Shown: positions 52,258 through 61,629, counted from the stretch's first letter. The stretch: 64,000 nucleotides of DNA from Clostridiales bacterium (GCA_902362775.1 CABIXV010000002.1:1679-65678), one strand, 5' to 3'. Translations and numbers: made by a program. The notes: generated by a model from the sequence alone, not told the origin.

Positions 52258-54339
52258 TCAATTCGCCTGGGGCAAGGTGATACACGCTTTGAACAGGTCC
52301 CCATCCACCTTCAGCTGGAAAATGCCCCCCTGAAGCTCAGTCAGGCTTCGGGCGATGGACAGTCCCAAGCCGGAACCCTCGGTGGTGCGGGACTCATCCC
52401 CCCGGACAAACCGCTCCATCAGACGCTCCGGCGCCACGTTCAGCGCCTCTCGGGAGATATTCTTCACCGATAGGACCACCTGTCCGTGCCCCCGCTCCAG
52501 GTCCAGGTAGATTCGGGTGCCCTCCATGGCATATTTGGCACAGTTGGACAGCAGATTATCGATGACCCGCCACAGATGACGTCCGTCAGCATAGACCCAG
52601 GTTTCCCCATCCTGAAGATTCCTTACCACGGTCAGATGGCGGGCGGCCAGCTTCTCCTCCCACTCCCCTAGGGCCTGGTCAATCAACTGGACCATACCGA
52701 TCTTCTCCCGGCTGACGGACAGCACGCCGGTAGACGCCTTGGACGCCTCCACCAGATCCTCCGTCAGCTTCTTCAGCCGCTGGGATTTGCGGTCCAGCAC
52801 CTCAATGTATTCCTGGGCCTTGGGGTCGGTCTGCTCCGTAGTTTTTAACAGGTTGACATAATTTATAATGGAGGTGAGCGGCGTCTTCAAGTCGTGGGAC
52901 ACGTTGGTAATCAGCTCCGCCTTAAATCGCTCGCTTTTCATCTTCTCATCCACAGCACTGGACAGGCCCACCGAGATGTTATTCAGGTCCTCGGCCTGGA
53001 GACGCAGGTCATGGAACATCCTGTTGGTGTCGATCTGATGCTCCAAGTCCCCTGCGGCGATAGCCCGGCTCCCTTTTCGCAGGCGGTGGAACCCGATGGC
53101 CCACCAGGCCAGAAAGAGGAACACCACACCGTTGAGGCCAAACCACAGCAGCCCCGCCAGGCCGTTGTAGCGGGCCGAGGTAAACAGCATGACATTGGCA
53201 AAGAAATAGATCAAAAAGCCCAGGAGCACCTTCCAGATGAAGGGCAGGTTGACAATCAGCTCGTGGACAGTGCGCACTGTCCACCCGACCACCCTGCACA
53301 GCAGGGTGGTCCGCGCCAACGCCCCGGCCTTAACTCGGACCACCAGGGTACGCAGCGCCAGACAGATGACCCCGACCAGCGCCGCTGTGAGCAGGGAGAG
53401 GGCCAAATATATGACCCAGAGCACCCACTGCTCCTCCTGGGAATAGAAATGGACTTGCACGATGAATTGGTACAGGTAGTCCCCAAAATAGAGGCCTCCG
53501 GCGGCCAGGGCGGTCCCCACAGTCAACAGGAAAAACCAATGGAACTCCAGGAATATCTTATCCTGCCAGGAGAGTATGATCTCCTCTTTTCCCTCCTTAT
53601 GTCCCGCCGACCACAGCAGAAATAGCAGGCACAGCAGACTGGCCGCCATCAGGGACAGAGCGGCGGTACACCGGGGGCGGAAGCTCTCTAGGGCCTGGTC
53701 AAAGCTGGTGGATAGCTGGTAAAATTCGTCTGCCCGGCTCTCATCCACGTTCAGTGGGAGCCCGCACTCAATGACCATCTGTTCCACGGCGCTCTTGCCC
53801 TCAAGCTCCGCCTCACCCGGCACCTGCTCGCTCCCCTGTCCCGACACGCCGATTGAGAATACATAATCATTTTCACTGTTATAGAGGTCGTATTCTTCCT
53901 GTGTAAAATGCTCGCCCACCACAAAGGTGGAGTACCACACGGAGGACACCGTTGCAGAGAGAGTCTCCCCCTCCTTCAGATTGGTGGCCAGGACCTGGCC
54001 GCCGTCGGCGGTCTTGACCTGAAACCGAAACCAGGTGCTTTCAGCGTCCATCCGCTCCTCCAGCTCCTCCAAGCTCTCCTGGATAGACTGGACAGCCAGA
54101 TAAGACAGGCTCTCCCCATTTCGTTCCAGCTGGATGGCATCCGCCACCCCGCCGGCCAGCTGGCCCTCTCGGTCTCGCAGCAAAACATAGTAGATACCTG
54201 TCTGCTGCCAGTTCTCGGCACCCACGCAGGACAGAGCGGTCAGTGCCCTGTATCCGAACCAGCTACTAGAAAAAGCAAGGGCCAGCATCAGAAAGGCAGC
54301 CGTCAGTTTAGCCCATGGGCTCTTCCGTACCGCTTCCAT
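52258..54339 (-). CDS. Sensor histidine kinase with multiple membrane segments
   Basis: A 693-residue kinase. A first helix (about 12-32), a long extracellular part to about residue 220, then a group of about five membrane helices (220-430), a HAMP-like segment, the H-box LITNVSHDLKTPLTSI (about 478), N-box NLLSNCAKYAMEG and G-box DESRTTEGSGLGLSIARS. It resembles kinases of the VanS/YcbM type in Clostridia. Its ATG comes immediately after the response-regulator stop (TGA-ATG), showing translational coupling. Confidence 0.92.
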   Translation of the reverse strand: MEAVRKSPWAKLTAAFLMLALAFSSSWFGYRALTALSCVGAENWQQTGIYYVLLRDREGQLAGGVADAIQLERNGESLSYLAVQSIQESLEELEERMDAESTWFRFQVKTADGGQVLATNLKEGETLSATVSSVWYSTFVVGEHFTQEEYDLYNSENDYVFSIGVSGQGSEQVPGEAELEGKSAVEQMVIECGLPLNVDESRADEFYQLSTSFDQALESFRPRCTAALSLMAASLLCLLFLLWSAGHKEGKEEIILSWQDKIFLEFHWFFLLTVGTALAAGGLYFGDYLYQFIVQVHFYSQEEQWVLWVIYLALSLLTAALVGVICLALRTLVVRVKAGALARTTLLCRVVGWTVRTVHELIVNLPFIWKVLLGFLIYFFANVMLFTSARYNGLAGLLWFGLNGVVFLFLAWWAIGFHRLRKGSRAIAAGDLEHQIDTNRMFHDLRLQAEDLNNISVGLSSAVDEKMKSERFKAELITNVSHDLKTPLTSIINYVNLLKTTEQTDPKAQEYIEVLDRKSQRLKKLTEDLVEASKASTGVLSVSREKIGMVQLIDQALGEWEEKLAARHLTVVRNLQDGETWVYADGRHLWRVIDNLLSNCAKYAMEGTRIYLDLERGHGQVVLSVKNISREALNVAPERLMERFVRGDESRTTEGSGLGLSIARSLTELQGGIFQLKVDGDLFKACITLPQAN

Positions 54340-55035
54340 TCAGGCCCCTCCCTTCTCCATCTTGTAGCCCAGCCCCCACACCACCTTCAGCCAGCGGGGG
54401 TCCGCCGGGTCGATCTCGATCTTCTCCCTCAGATGGCGGATATGGACGGCTACCGTGTTCTCCGATCCGTAGGCCGGATCGTTCCATACCTGCTCATAGA
54501 TTTGGGCGGAGGAGAATACCTGGCCGGGGTGGGAGATCAGCAGCTTTAAAATGTTGTATTCAATGGGCGTCAGCGCCACGGGCTCTCCATCCACTGTGAC
54601 CCGTTTGGCACTGTCATCCATGGACACCGGGCCAACGGTGATGAGGCCAGTGCTCTTTTCTGAACCTCCCAGGCTGGTATAGCGCCGCAGCTGACTCTTG
54701 ACCCGGGCTATGACCTCCAGGGGGTTAAAGGGCTTTGTGATATAGTCGTCCGCCCCGATGTTTAACCCCAGTATCTTATCTGTGTCCTCGCTCTTGGCCG
54801 TCAGCAGAATAATGGGCACATTGTTCTCCTCCCGCAGCTTGGCTGTGGCTCGAATCCCGTCCAGCTCCGGCATCATGATGTCCATCAGGATCAGATGGAT
54901 CTCCCTCTGCTCCACAGCCTTGAGCGCCTCTCTCCCATTATAGGCCTTGACCGTCTGATAGCCCTCACTGGTCAAATAGATATCCAGCGCCGACACAATG
55001 TCCCTGTCATCATCGCAGATCAGGATAGTATACAT
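54340..55035 (-). CDS. OmpR-family response regulator (VanR-like)
   Basis: A 231-residue regulator. The receiver has DDDRD, phosphoacceptor Asp in LILMDIMMPELDGI, Thr in LLTAKSED and Lys in ITKPFNPLEV. The DNA-binding domain ends in WLKVVWGLGYKMEKGG. GGGAGGAGAGGGACC precedes the ATG. A possible weak promoter (TTGCAA, 16 nt, TATCCT) lies upstream. It forms a two-gene operon with the kinase that follows directly. Confidence 0.94.
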   Translation of the reverse strand: MYTILICDDDRDIVSALDIYLTSEGYQTVKAYNGREALKAVEQREIHLILMDIMMPELDGIRATAKLREENNVPIILLTAKSEDTDKILGLNIGADDYITKPFNPLEVIARVKSQLRRYTSLGGSEKSTGLITVGPVSMDDSAKRVTVDGEPVALTPIEYNILKLLISHPGQVFSSAQIYEQVWNDPAYGSENTVAVHIRHLREKIEIDPADPRWLKVVWGLGYKMEKGGA

Positions 55036-55133
55036 GGTCCCTCTCCTCCCGCTTTCCGTGCTTGTTGCTCTAAGGATAACATACAGAGTTTAAGTTGCAA
55101 GTGGGAAAATATTAAGAAGTGCTTAAATTGAGC

Positions 55134-55179
55134 AGAACAGGGGGCGGACCAGCAAAGCCAGTCCACCCCCTGCTGTTCT
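55134..55179 (-). terminator. Hairpin after the exonuclease gene
   Basis: GAACAGGGGGCGGACC pairs with GTCCACCCCCTGCTGTTC. The T-run lies on the plus-strand side; on the minus strand it may act as a 3' stabiliser or weak terminator. Confidence 0.6.
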
Positions 55180-55182
55180 TTT

Positions 55183-56133
55183 TTAAGACGCCTTCTCCCT
55201 CGCTTCGTCCCCGGATCGTCTTCTTCCGCCGCGCCTCCGCCGCCGGCCGCCCAGCGCCTTGCAGGAATGGAGTTGACCCTTCATGGCCTCGGAGTATGCC
55301 TGGATGGTGGCATCCGTCAGAGGTGGGAGGGACAGCCTGCCCCGGAACAGCCCGTCCTCCCCAGGGCTCATCACAAACCGAACCAAGAATCTGCCGTGTT
55401 CGCGGCAGGGGAAGGTACCGAAATAGACTCCCTCCCGTCTGGAGCGCCACTGGATGACCCAACCTTTCTCCCCGCACAGCGGGCAGCTCATCAGACGGCT
55501 GGTCCGGCTATTCAGTCCGCTCCTGGCCGTTTGAAATGGCCCGATCTCGCGGCTGCTCCCCTCCGGTTCAGAGGTCCAGGTAAATTTTTTTACCCAAGCG
55601 GGCGACGACAGCTCGTCGATAGCCGCCGGGGAGATCCACTGGCTGACCACCGCCGTATAGACGCAGTCGTTCAGCGCGTTGTGAAATTCAAAGGGCGCTG
55701 GAACGCCGCAGTATTCCACCGCCCGGTACAGAGCCACGCTCTGGCCTGTGCCCACAGTGATGGAGAACGCGCGCTGGAGGTCCCACACCTTTTTTGACAG
55801 GTCGGCCTCCATCTTCCAGTACCGGCAGTTCTGGGCCAGCACCTCCATATCGCCGCTGCCCCAGGCGCCAAATTCCCGCTCGTCGCCGCACCAATCCAGG
55901 AAGGCTCCCATGGCCTCTGGAAAGGTGGTCTCCGAATCCAGGGACCGCCGCAGCTCCGGCAGATACCTGGCCATCTGTTTCATCTTCTTGTGGACGCGGG
56001 GCCGGATAAAGGCGCAAAAGATATCTGTAATGGGGCCACCCAGCCGGTCTACCCGCACCGCGCCGATCTGGAGGACCTCGTCTAAAACGGTCTTGTCATA
56101 TCCCTGGTTCCACTCCAGGTCCAAAATGATCAT
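55183..56133 (-). CDS. DEDDh 3'-5' exonuclease with C-terminal zinc ribbon
   Basis: A 316-residue protein. The exonuclease domain (1-180) has ExoI LDLEWNQ, ExoII in DWCGDEREFGAWGSGDMEVL and ExoIII HNALNDCVY, as in KapD and RNase T/DnaQ-like enzymes. A Zn-ribbon-like segment CPLCGEKG...FPCREHGRF follows (about 215-250). The C-terminus is very basic (GGRRRRRGGRRR), suiting nucleic-acid binding. Start 56133 follows AGGTGACAGG; the longer frame is unsupported. Probable substrates are RNA or DNA 3' ends. Confidence 0.88.
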   Translation of the reverse strand: MIILDLEWNQGYDKTVLDEVLQIGAVRVDRLGGPITDIFCAFIRPRVHKKMKQMARYLPELRRSLDSETTFPEAMGAFLDWCGDEREFGAWGSGDMEVLAQNCRYWKMEADLSKKVWDLQRAFSITVGTGQSVALYRAVEYCGVPAPFEFHNALNDCVYTAVVSQWISPAAIDELSSPAWVKKFTWTSEPEGSSREIGPFQTARSGLNSRTSRLMSCPLCGEKGWVIQWRSRREGVYFGTFPCREHGRFLVRFVMSPGEDGLFRGRLSLPPLTDATIQAYSEAMKGQLHSCKALGGRRRRRGGRRRSGDEAREKAS

Positions 56134-56287
56134 CCTGTCACCTGCCTGTATCTTCTGTATACGACCATACCACATCCTCCTGGAAACGTCAATGGATATC
56201 CATGGTTCACCCGTCCCGCGCCTTCGACAAGGCGGCGCGAAAAACCACCCCGGCGGCCAGCGCATAGAATGACCGGGGGTGGTTGTA

Positions 56288-56536
56288 TTGGGTCAACTTT
56301 TCCGCGGCGGCAGCCAGGAACTGCTGGCCATAGCCGTCATACTGGCCCTACTCCTGGCCCAGGACCAGGACAGCGGCCAGTTAGGCCGTATGTCCGCTTT
56401 TTTTACCGTGCTGGGAGATATCCTGGCCCTTTTCGCCCTCCAGCCCGACCTTGTAGAGCGGTATCAGGGGCTCTGCTCCCTGCCGGCCAAGGAGTCGGAC
56501 TGCCCAGCGGACGGGAGGCGGCACCTCATCGGCTGA
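56288..56536 (+). CDS. Small hydrophobic protein, unknown function
   Basis: An 82-residue frame starting at TTG 56288 (GGGGGTGG 5 nt upstream; GTG 56279 is an alternative). It begins LGQLFRGGSQELLAIAVILALLLAQDQD and has two hydrophobic stretches separated by SGQLGRMS. Similar small proteins with a GSEELLLLALILALLLA core are common, uncharacterised, in Clostridia. It overlaps the convergent patatin gene by 11 nt. Real coding is likely but not certain. Confidence 0.5.
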   Translation: MGQLFRGGSQELLAIAVILALLLAQDQDSGQLGRMSAFFTVLGDILALFALQPDLVERYQGLCSLPAKESDCPADGRRHLIG

Positions 56537-57377
56537 AAAAGTCCTGGATCTCCTCCAGCCGGTCCACAGCGTCCTGATAGCCGGCCGCCCACAGCAGCCG
56601 CAGCTTCTCCGTGTTCCGCTCTGTCCGTGAGACGCCCAGGGTGGAACGGGGCGCGATGACCAGAAGCCGGCCCTCCCGCTCCGCGCGGAAGAGCTCCTCC
56701 CGGTCCTGGTTATAGGCCTGGGCCCGCTGTTCCATAGCCGCCACAAAATTGGGATATTCCCGGTACTTCTTCCGCACCAGGGGCAGCAGCTTATCTGGCC
56801 TGCGCCGGTATTCCCTGGGCCTGGTCAGCACCACCAGAACACGGTCGCAGCCCTGCTCCAGCGCCCTCCGCCATGGGATAGCGTCTCCAACACCGCCGTC
56901 CAGATAGGGCTGACCATTGATATGATAGATGGGAAACATCAGGGGCATGGCGCAGGTAGCCTGGAGCACCAGGGACTCCCGGTCCTGCCGGGGGATCTCC
57001 AGATAGTCCGCCCCGCCGGTGTTCAGGTTGGTGACCACCGCCTCCGCCTTTCCGGGATAGGCCTGAAAGGCGTCGTAGTCAAAGGGGACCAGCTCGTTTG
57101 GGATAGTCTGATAGGAAAACTCCAGACCGAAATAACTCTGATTCTTCTTATCTGCCAGATTACGCATCCCCATGTAGCGCCGGTCAGGGGCAAAGCGAGT
57201 GACCACCTCCAGATTTCTGCGGGGCTGCCGGGACAGATAGCTGACGCCGTAGGCCGCCCCTGCCGACACCCCGATGAAATAGTCTGTCATGATACCGCCC
57301 TCCAGCAGGCCGTCGCACACCCCGCTGGAAAAAATGGCACGGAGGGCCCCGCCCTCCAGGACCAGTCCTGTTTTCAT
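56526..57377 (-). CDS. Patatin-like phospholipase
   Basis: A 283-residue patatin-family acyl hydrolase. The nucleophile Ser is in GVSAGA (about residue 39), the dyad Asp in YLDGGVGD, and the oxyanion loop LEGGALR is near the N-terminus. The family includes RssA/YlbK-type proteins. No signal peptide is present, so it should act on cytoplasmic-face lipids. AAGAAAGGAAAACCT precedes the ATG. It is divergent from cysK. Confidence 0.92.
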   Translation of the reverse strand: MKTGLVLEGGALRAIFSSGVCDGLLEGGIMTDYFIGVSAGAAYGVSYLSRQPRRNLEVVTRFAPDRRYMGMRNLADKKNQSYFGLEFSYQTIPNELVPFDYDAFQAYPGKAEAVVTNLNTGGADYLEIPRQDRESLVLQATCAMPLMFPIYHINGQPYLDGGVGDAIPWRRALEQGCDRVLVVLTRPREYRRRPDKLLPLVRKKYREYPNFVAAMEQRAQAYNQDREELFRAEREGRLLVIAPRSTLGVSRTERNTEKLRLLWAAGYQDAVDRLEEIQDFFSR

Positions 57378-57413
57378 AGGTTTTCCTTTCTTGACATACT
57401 AAGAGATAAGAGC

Positions 57414-57443
57414 ATTATACCCCCTATCTCCCGTCCTTTGCAA
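57414..57443 (-). promoter_or_regulatory. Promoter of the patatin gene
   Basis: Minus-strand TTGCAA (57438-57443), 18 nt, TATAAT (57414-57419). Its -35 box is 5 nt from that of the divergent cysK promoter. Confidence 0.75.
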
Positions 57444-57448
57444 TCGCA

Positions 57449-57477
57449 TTGACAAAAAACTCTGCCGGGGGTATGAT
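57449..57477 (+). promoter_or_regulatory. Promoter of cysK
   Basis: TTGACA (57449-57454), 17 nt, TATGAT (57472-57477). The leader to the start codon is about 75 nt and shows no recognised riboswitch. Confidence 0.8.
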
Positions 57478-57558
57478 TTTTAATATCAGGCAACTGGGAC
57501 AGGCAGTGCCTATCCTCGGCTGCTTTGTATCATTTTGAATGGAGAAAGGTTGGTCATC

Positions 57559-58491
57559 ATGGCCCGTATCTATACTGGAATCGAGCCGCTGGTGGGAGGA
57601 ACACCTCTCCTGGCACTGACACGCTACGGAAAAGCCCACCACTTCACCGCCACTGTTCTGGCGAAATTGGAATACCTTAACCCAGCCGGCTCTGCTAAGG
57701 ACCGGGTGGGGCTGTCCCTCATTCTGGACGCGGAGGAACGGGGTCTGCTCAAGCCAGGCGCCACCATTATCGAACCCACCTCTGGCAACACTGGCATTGG
57801 TCTAGCCTGTATCGCTGCCGCACGGGGATACAAGGTCATTTTAACCATGCCGGATACCATGAGCGCAGAGCGGCGGTCCATGCTGGCGGCCTATGGTGCC
57901 CAGCTCGTCCTCACTCCTGGCGCCCAAGGGATGCAGGGAGCGGTGGGAAAAGCCCAGGAGCTGGCCGACTCGATCCCCGGCAGCTTTATCCCCGGCCAGT
58001 TTGAAAATCCAGCCAATCCCCATGCCCACTACCAGACCACCGGGCCGGAGATCTGGCGTGACACAGATGGAAACGTGGATATTTTTGTAGCCACTGTTGG
58101 GACGGGTGGGACTTTGTCCGGTACTGGCCGGTATTTGAAGGAGCAAGATTCCAATATCAAGGTAGTAGCGGTGGAACCTGACGCCTCTCCCCTGCTGTCC
58201 GGGGGCCAAGCCGGCCCTCACGGCATACAGGGCATTGGGGCCAATTTTATTCCCCAGACCCTGGATCGCTCTGTCTACGACCAGGTTATCCGTGTAAGGG
58301 ATCAGGACGCCTTCCAAGCTGGGCGGGAGCTTGTCCGGACCGAGGGAGTGCTGGCCGGCATCTCCTCCGGCGCCGCCCTGTGGGCGGCGGGAGAGCTGGC
58401 CCGACTGGAGGAGAACCGCGGGAAGACCATCGTGGTCCTCCTGCCCGACTCTGGGGACCGATATCTCTCCTCCCCCATGTTTGCAGACTGA
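57559..58491 (+). CDS. cysK: Cysteine synthase A
   Basis: A 310-residue PLP enzyme making cysteine from O-acetylserine and sulfide. The PLP Lys is in NPAGSAKDRVG; PTSGNTGIGLA is the substrate loop; GTGGTLSGTGRYLKE binds the phosphate; and the C-terminal LPDSGDRYLSS is typical. Start 57559 follows GAAAGGTTGGTCATC; the longer frame adds eight residues without support. It has its own promoter and terminator. Confidence 0.95.
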   Translation: MARIYTGIEPLVGGTPLLALTRYGKAHHFTATVLAKLEYLNPAGSAKDRVGLSLILDAEERGLLKPGATIIEPTSGNTGIGLACIAAARGYKVILTMPDTMSAERRSMLAAYGAQLVLTPGAQGMQGAVGKAQELADSIPGSFIPGQFENPANPHAHYQTTGPEIWRDTDGNVDIFVATVGTGGTLSGTGRYLKEQDSNIKVVAVEPDASPLLSGGQAGPHGIQGIGANFIPQTLDRSVYDQVIRVRDQDAFQAGRELVRTEGVLAGISSGAALWAAGELARLEENRGKTIVVLLPDSGDRYLSSPMFAD

Positions 58492-58495
58492 CCGG

Positions 58496-58529
58496 AGCTC
58501 CCCGCATCCGTTGCTGGATGCGGGGAGCT
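58496..58529 (+). terminator. Terminator after cysK
   Basis: AGCTCCCCGCATCC / GGATGCGGGGAGCT with a 6-nt loop, then TTGTCT, 4 nt past the stop. Confidence 0.85.
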
Positions 58530-58631
58530 TTGTCTGAAAGGCAGAATCTTTTCTGGTAATTTCTGTGTTCGCATAATTTGGCTCCAATGGCAAAAGAATA
58601 GGGATACACCTAATTTTGAAGGAGGTATCCC

Positions 58632-59945
58632 ATGAATCGCTTTCATCCGTTCCGCCGGGTCATGGCTCCCATCCTAGCCCTGGCTCTGGCCTTTACCCTG
58701 TCCCTTCCCGCCTCCGCTTTCTTCTGGAATAAAAAGGAGAGCGCCGCTGTCAACGACTTCTCCAAAAACGGGCTTATCGGCACCATCATCTCCTTCTCTC
58801 TGGAGGACTTCGCGGTCACCGGAGATAAGAAGACCCAGCTGACTGCCATCACCATCGAGAGCCTGCCTGACCCCGGCGCTGGCACACTAGTCATCGGCGG
58901 CCAGCCCCTCCAGGTAGGCACTGTGGTAGACTGTACCGCTCTGGACGGGCTCCGGTTCCAGAGCTCTCCTGTCCCCACCGTGACCACCACCACCTTTACC
59001 TTCACCCCCAGCCTCGCCCCCACGCAGGACTGCGGGCCCGTTACCGTCACCTTGTACCTTCTGGACCAGGAAAATCAGGCCCCAATCGCTCGGAATATGG
59101 AGCTGTCCACCTATAAAAACGTGGCCATCACCGGATATTTCGACGCCGTGGACAGCGAGGGGGACGCCCTGTCCTTCCAGCTCACCTCCACCCCCGCCCG
59201 GGGCGCTGTGACTCTGGCAGAGGACGGCTCCAGCCAGTTCGTGTATACCCCCTATGAGAACAAGACAGGGAGCGATTCCTTCACTTATGTAGCCGTAGAC
59301 CCCGCTGGCAACACCTCCGCGGAGGCCAAGATCACTGTCCACATCGAAAAGGCCGACACCAAGGTGACTTATGCCGACATGGAGGGGAATCCCGCCCATA
59401 AGGCTGCGATTCACCTGGCCGAGGAGGGCATCTATGTGGGCCAGTATATGAACGGCCACTACTTCTTCGACCCCAAGCAGCCCGTCAGCCGGGCCCAGTT
59501 CTTGACCATGGCCATGGCCGTGTCTGGTCTGGAAGCCATGGAGGGCGTAACACTCACCGGCTTCTCTGACGACAGCGCCATCCCCACCTGGGCCAAGGGC
59601 TCTGTTTCCGCGGCTCTGAAGGCCGGCACCATCCAGGGCTCCAAAGATGAGAGCGGCGCCCCCGTCTTTGGGGCGGATACCCCGATCACTCGTGCCGAGG
59701 CCACAGTGATGCTAAACAACCTGCTGGACGTGACTGATGTGCCCGTAGAGGTATTTTCTTCTGACAGCCAGGGTCACTGGGCCTCCCAGGCCGCGGCCAA
59801 CCTAGCCTCCTCCGGCGTCATCCGAATGGAGAGCACCGGCGCCGCAGCTCTATCCAATCAGCTGACCCGGGCCGAGGCGGCCGAGATGCTGGACGGGGCC
59901 ATAGATGTGCTGGCTGACCGGGAGGACGGCTGGCTGCCCTGGTGA
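58632..59945 (+). CDS. Secreted SLH-domain protein with cadherin-like domain
   Basis: A 437-residue surface protein. The signal peptide (about 1-29) ends in LPASAFF. Residues about 150-240 are a bacterial cadherin/Big-type beta domain (NQAPIARNMELSTYKN, DAVDSEGDALSF, YENKTGSDSFTYVAVD). Residues 250-437 hold three S-layer homology repeats (AAIHLAEEGIYVGQ, VSRAQFLTMAMAVSG; ADTPITRAEATVMLNN; NQLTRAEAAEMLDG), which bind pyruvylated cell-wall polymers. GAAGGAGGTATCCC precedes the ATG. It is probably monocistronic. Confidence 0.92.
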   Translation: MNRFHPFRRVMAPILALALAFTLSLPASAFFWNKKESAAVNDFSKNGLIGTIISFSLEDFAVTGDKKTQLTAITIESLPDPGAGTLVIGGQPLQVGTVVDCTALDGLRFQSSPVPTVTTTTFTFTPSLAPTQDCGPVTVTLYLLDQENQAPIARNMELSTYKNVAITGYFDAVDSEGDALSFQLTSTPARGAVTLAEDGSSQFVYTPYENKTGSDSFTYVAVDPAGNTSAEAKITVHIEKADTKVTYADMEGNPAHKAAIHLAEEGIYVGQYMNGHYFFDPKQPVSRAQFLTMAMAVSGLEAMEGVTLTGFSDDSAIPTWAKGSVSAALKAGTIQGSKDESGAPVFGADTPITRAEATVMLNNLLDVTDVPVEVFSSDSQGHWASQAAANLASSGVIRMESTGAAALSNQLTRAEAAEMLDGAIDVLADREDGWLPW

Positions 59946-59998
59946 AGCTAAGTCTCCATTCGCCCCCACTTCGCCGTGATCCCCTGACTCAGACAAAG

Positions 59999-60032
59999 CA
60001 GCGCCGCTGGAAGCTTCCTTCCAGCGGCGCTG
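59999..60032. terminator. Terminator between the SLH and coiled-coil genes
   Basis: CAGCGCCGCTGGAAG / CTTCCAGCGGCGCTG, a perfect 15-bp stem with a 4-nt loop, followed by TTTCATTTTG; it sits between convergent genes. Confidence 0.85.
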
Positions 60033-60045
60033 TTTCATTTTGTTC

Positions 60046-60573
60046 TCAATCCTCGTCAGCCGCGGCGTCATAGATAGGCCGGGAGCCGGTGCTCCCCGCC
60101 TGGGGCACAGCAGACGCTCCAGCGGCAGCCCGGAAGCTGGCCCGAGACTTCTTGATCTCATCATAGGCGGCAGCCACTGCCTCCTCCGTACGACGCAGCA
60201 CATCTTCGCAGTATTCGTTGGCCGACCGCTTCAGATCCCGGCTTCGCTCCTCAGTCTCCCGCTTCAGATCGTTGGCCTTCTGCTTGGCCTGGAGGGTGAT
60301 GACATCCTCCGCCAGCAGCTGGCGCGCCTTATCCTCCGCCGCCTTGCGGATGGAGTCGGCCTCGCGTTTTGCGGAGGCGACCAATTCAGCCCGGTTGGCC
60401 ATCATCTTTCTGGCCTCAGACAGCTCTACCGGGAACTGGCTTCGGATATCGTCGATTAGATCCAGCGCCCGGTCCCGTTCGATCATACACTTATCACCGG
60501 AGAGAGGGACGTTCTTCGCCTCGTCAATCATCTCAAAGAGCATATCCAGCAATTCTTCTACTCCGCTTGCCAT
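60046..60573 (-). CDS. Coiled-coil protein, function unknown
   Basis: A 175-residue protein, mostly one long charged helix (about 20-145: MIERDRALDLIDDIRSQFP, KREADSIRKAAEDKARQLL, LKRETEERSRDLKRSANEYC), followed by an Ala/Ser-rich acidic tail. It resembles ATP-synthase b-subunit-like or DivIVA-like coiled coils that accompany coaD in Clostridia. No catalytic motif is visible. It lies 4 nt after coaD, in one operon with rsmD. Confidence 0.8.
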   Translation of the reverse strand: MASGVEELLDMLFEMIDEAKNVPLSGDKCMIERDRALDLIDDIRSQFPVELSEARKMMANRAELVASAKREADSIRKAAEDKARQLLAEDVITLQAKQKANDLKRETEERSRDLKRSANEYCEDVLRRTEEAVAAAYDEIKKSRASFRAAAGASAVPQAGSTGSRPIYDAAADED

Positions 60574-60577
60574 GCCA

Positions 60578-61075
60578 TTACCCTTCCTTTCTTTCCATCT
60601 GCCCCATGCGCTGGTTCACATCGTTGACGATCTCTCTGGGGACGAAGTCCGCCAGATTGGCTCCGTAGCGGGCCATCTCCTTCACGATGGTAGAGCTGAG
60701 GTAAGTATATTTTTCACTGGAGGCCAAAAACATGGTCTCCAACTTGGGATTCAGCTTGCGGTTAATGACCGCCATCTGGACCTCCTGCTCAAAATCCGAT
60801 ACCGCCCGCAGGCCCTTGACCACCACATGAGCCCGACGGCGCTTGGCGTATTCCGCCAACAGCTCGTTGGAGGAATCCACCTCTACATTGGGGAAACGGG
60901 CGGTGGAGCGGCGCAGCAATTCCACCCGCTCCTCCGGGGTGAACATCCCCTGTTTTTTGGAATTGACCATGACGCACACGATCAGCTTGTCAAAGCAGGC
61001 GGCAGCCCGCTTGATGATATTCAGGTGCCCCAGAGTCACTGGATCAAAACTGCCGGGATAGATGGCAGTACTCAT
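60578..61075 (-). CDS. coaD: Phosphopantetheine adenylyltransferase
   Basis: A 165-residue nucleotidyltransferase of CoA synthesis. The N-terminal YPGSFDPVTLGHLNII (T/HxGH motif) and C-terminal YTYLSSTIVKEMARYG are diagnostic. It converts 4'-phosphopantetheine to dephospho-CoA. The ATG overlaps the rsmD stop by 4 nt. Length fits the family. Confidence 0.97.
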   Translation of the reverse strand: MSTAIYPGSFDPVTLGHLNIIKRAAACFDKLIVCVMVNSKKQGMFTPEERVELLRRSTARFPNVEVDSSNELLAEYAKRRRAHVVVKGLRAVSDFEQEVQMAVINRKLNPKLETMFLASSEKYTYLSSTIVKEMARYGANLADFVPREIVNDVNQRMGQMERKEG

Positions 61076-61629
61076 CGTCTATCACTCCCCGCCCGGCGGC
61101 AGACTGTCAGCCTGATCTTGCCGTAGCGATACTCTCTCCCCCGTTCATAGGGGGGCGGCAGGGCGGGCAGCTCCCGTTCCGCCGCGCTTTCACAAATCAT
61201 TATACCATGTTCCCGAAGAATGTCAAACTCTGTGATCCGCTTCACGCTCTTTTCCAGCAGCTCCGTGCGGTAAGGCGGGTCCAACAGGATCACATCAAAT
61301 TTTTCCCCGCAGGAGGAAAGGAAGGACAGGGCGTCCCCTTGGACTACCCGAGACCGCTCACTCAGGCCGGTCAGCCTCAGGTTCTCCCGAATCAGGGCGG
61401 CGGCCTCCTTTCTCATGTCCACAAAGGTACAGTGGTCCGCACCCCTTGACAGGGCCTCGATGCCCAGCTGACCAGTTCCGCCAAAGAGATCCAGCACCCT
61501 TCTGCCCTCAATCTCGAACTGGATAATATTGAATAGGGACTCCTTGACCTTATCTGTGGTGGGGCGGGTATCCATCCCCTGAAGCTCCTTCAGTCTTCTG
61601 CCTCTAGCCGAGCCGGAGATTACACGCAT
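61072..61629 (-). CDS. rsmD: 16S rRNA (guanine966-N2)-methyltransferase RsmD
   Basis: A 185-residue SAM methyltransferase. MRVISGSARGRRLKELQG at the N-terminus, TDKVKESLFNI, VLDLFGGTGQLGIEALSRGA (SAM site) and the catalytic LLDPPY are all present. AAAGGAAGAAAAAAC precedes the ATG. It begins the rsmD-coaD-coiled-coil operon. Confidence 0.95.
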   Translation of the reverse strand: MRVISGSARGRRLKELQGMDTRPTTDKVKESLFNIIQFEIEGRRVLDLFGGTGQLGIEALSRGADHCTFVDMRKEAAALIRENLRLTGLSERSRVVQGDALSFLSSCGEKFDVILLDPPYRTELLEKSVKRITEFDILREHGIMICESAAERELPALPPPYERGREYRYGKIRLTVCRRAGSDRR

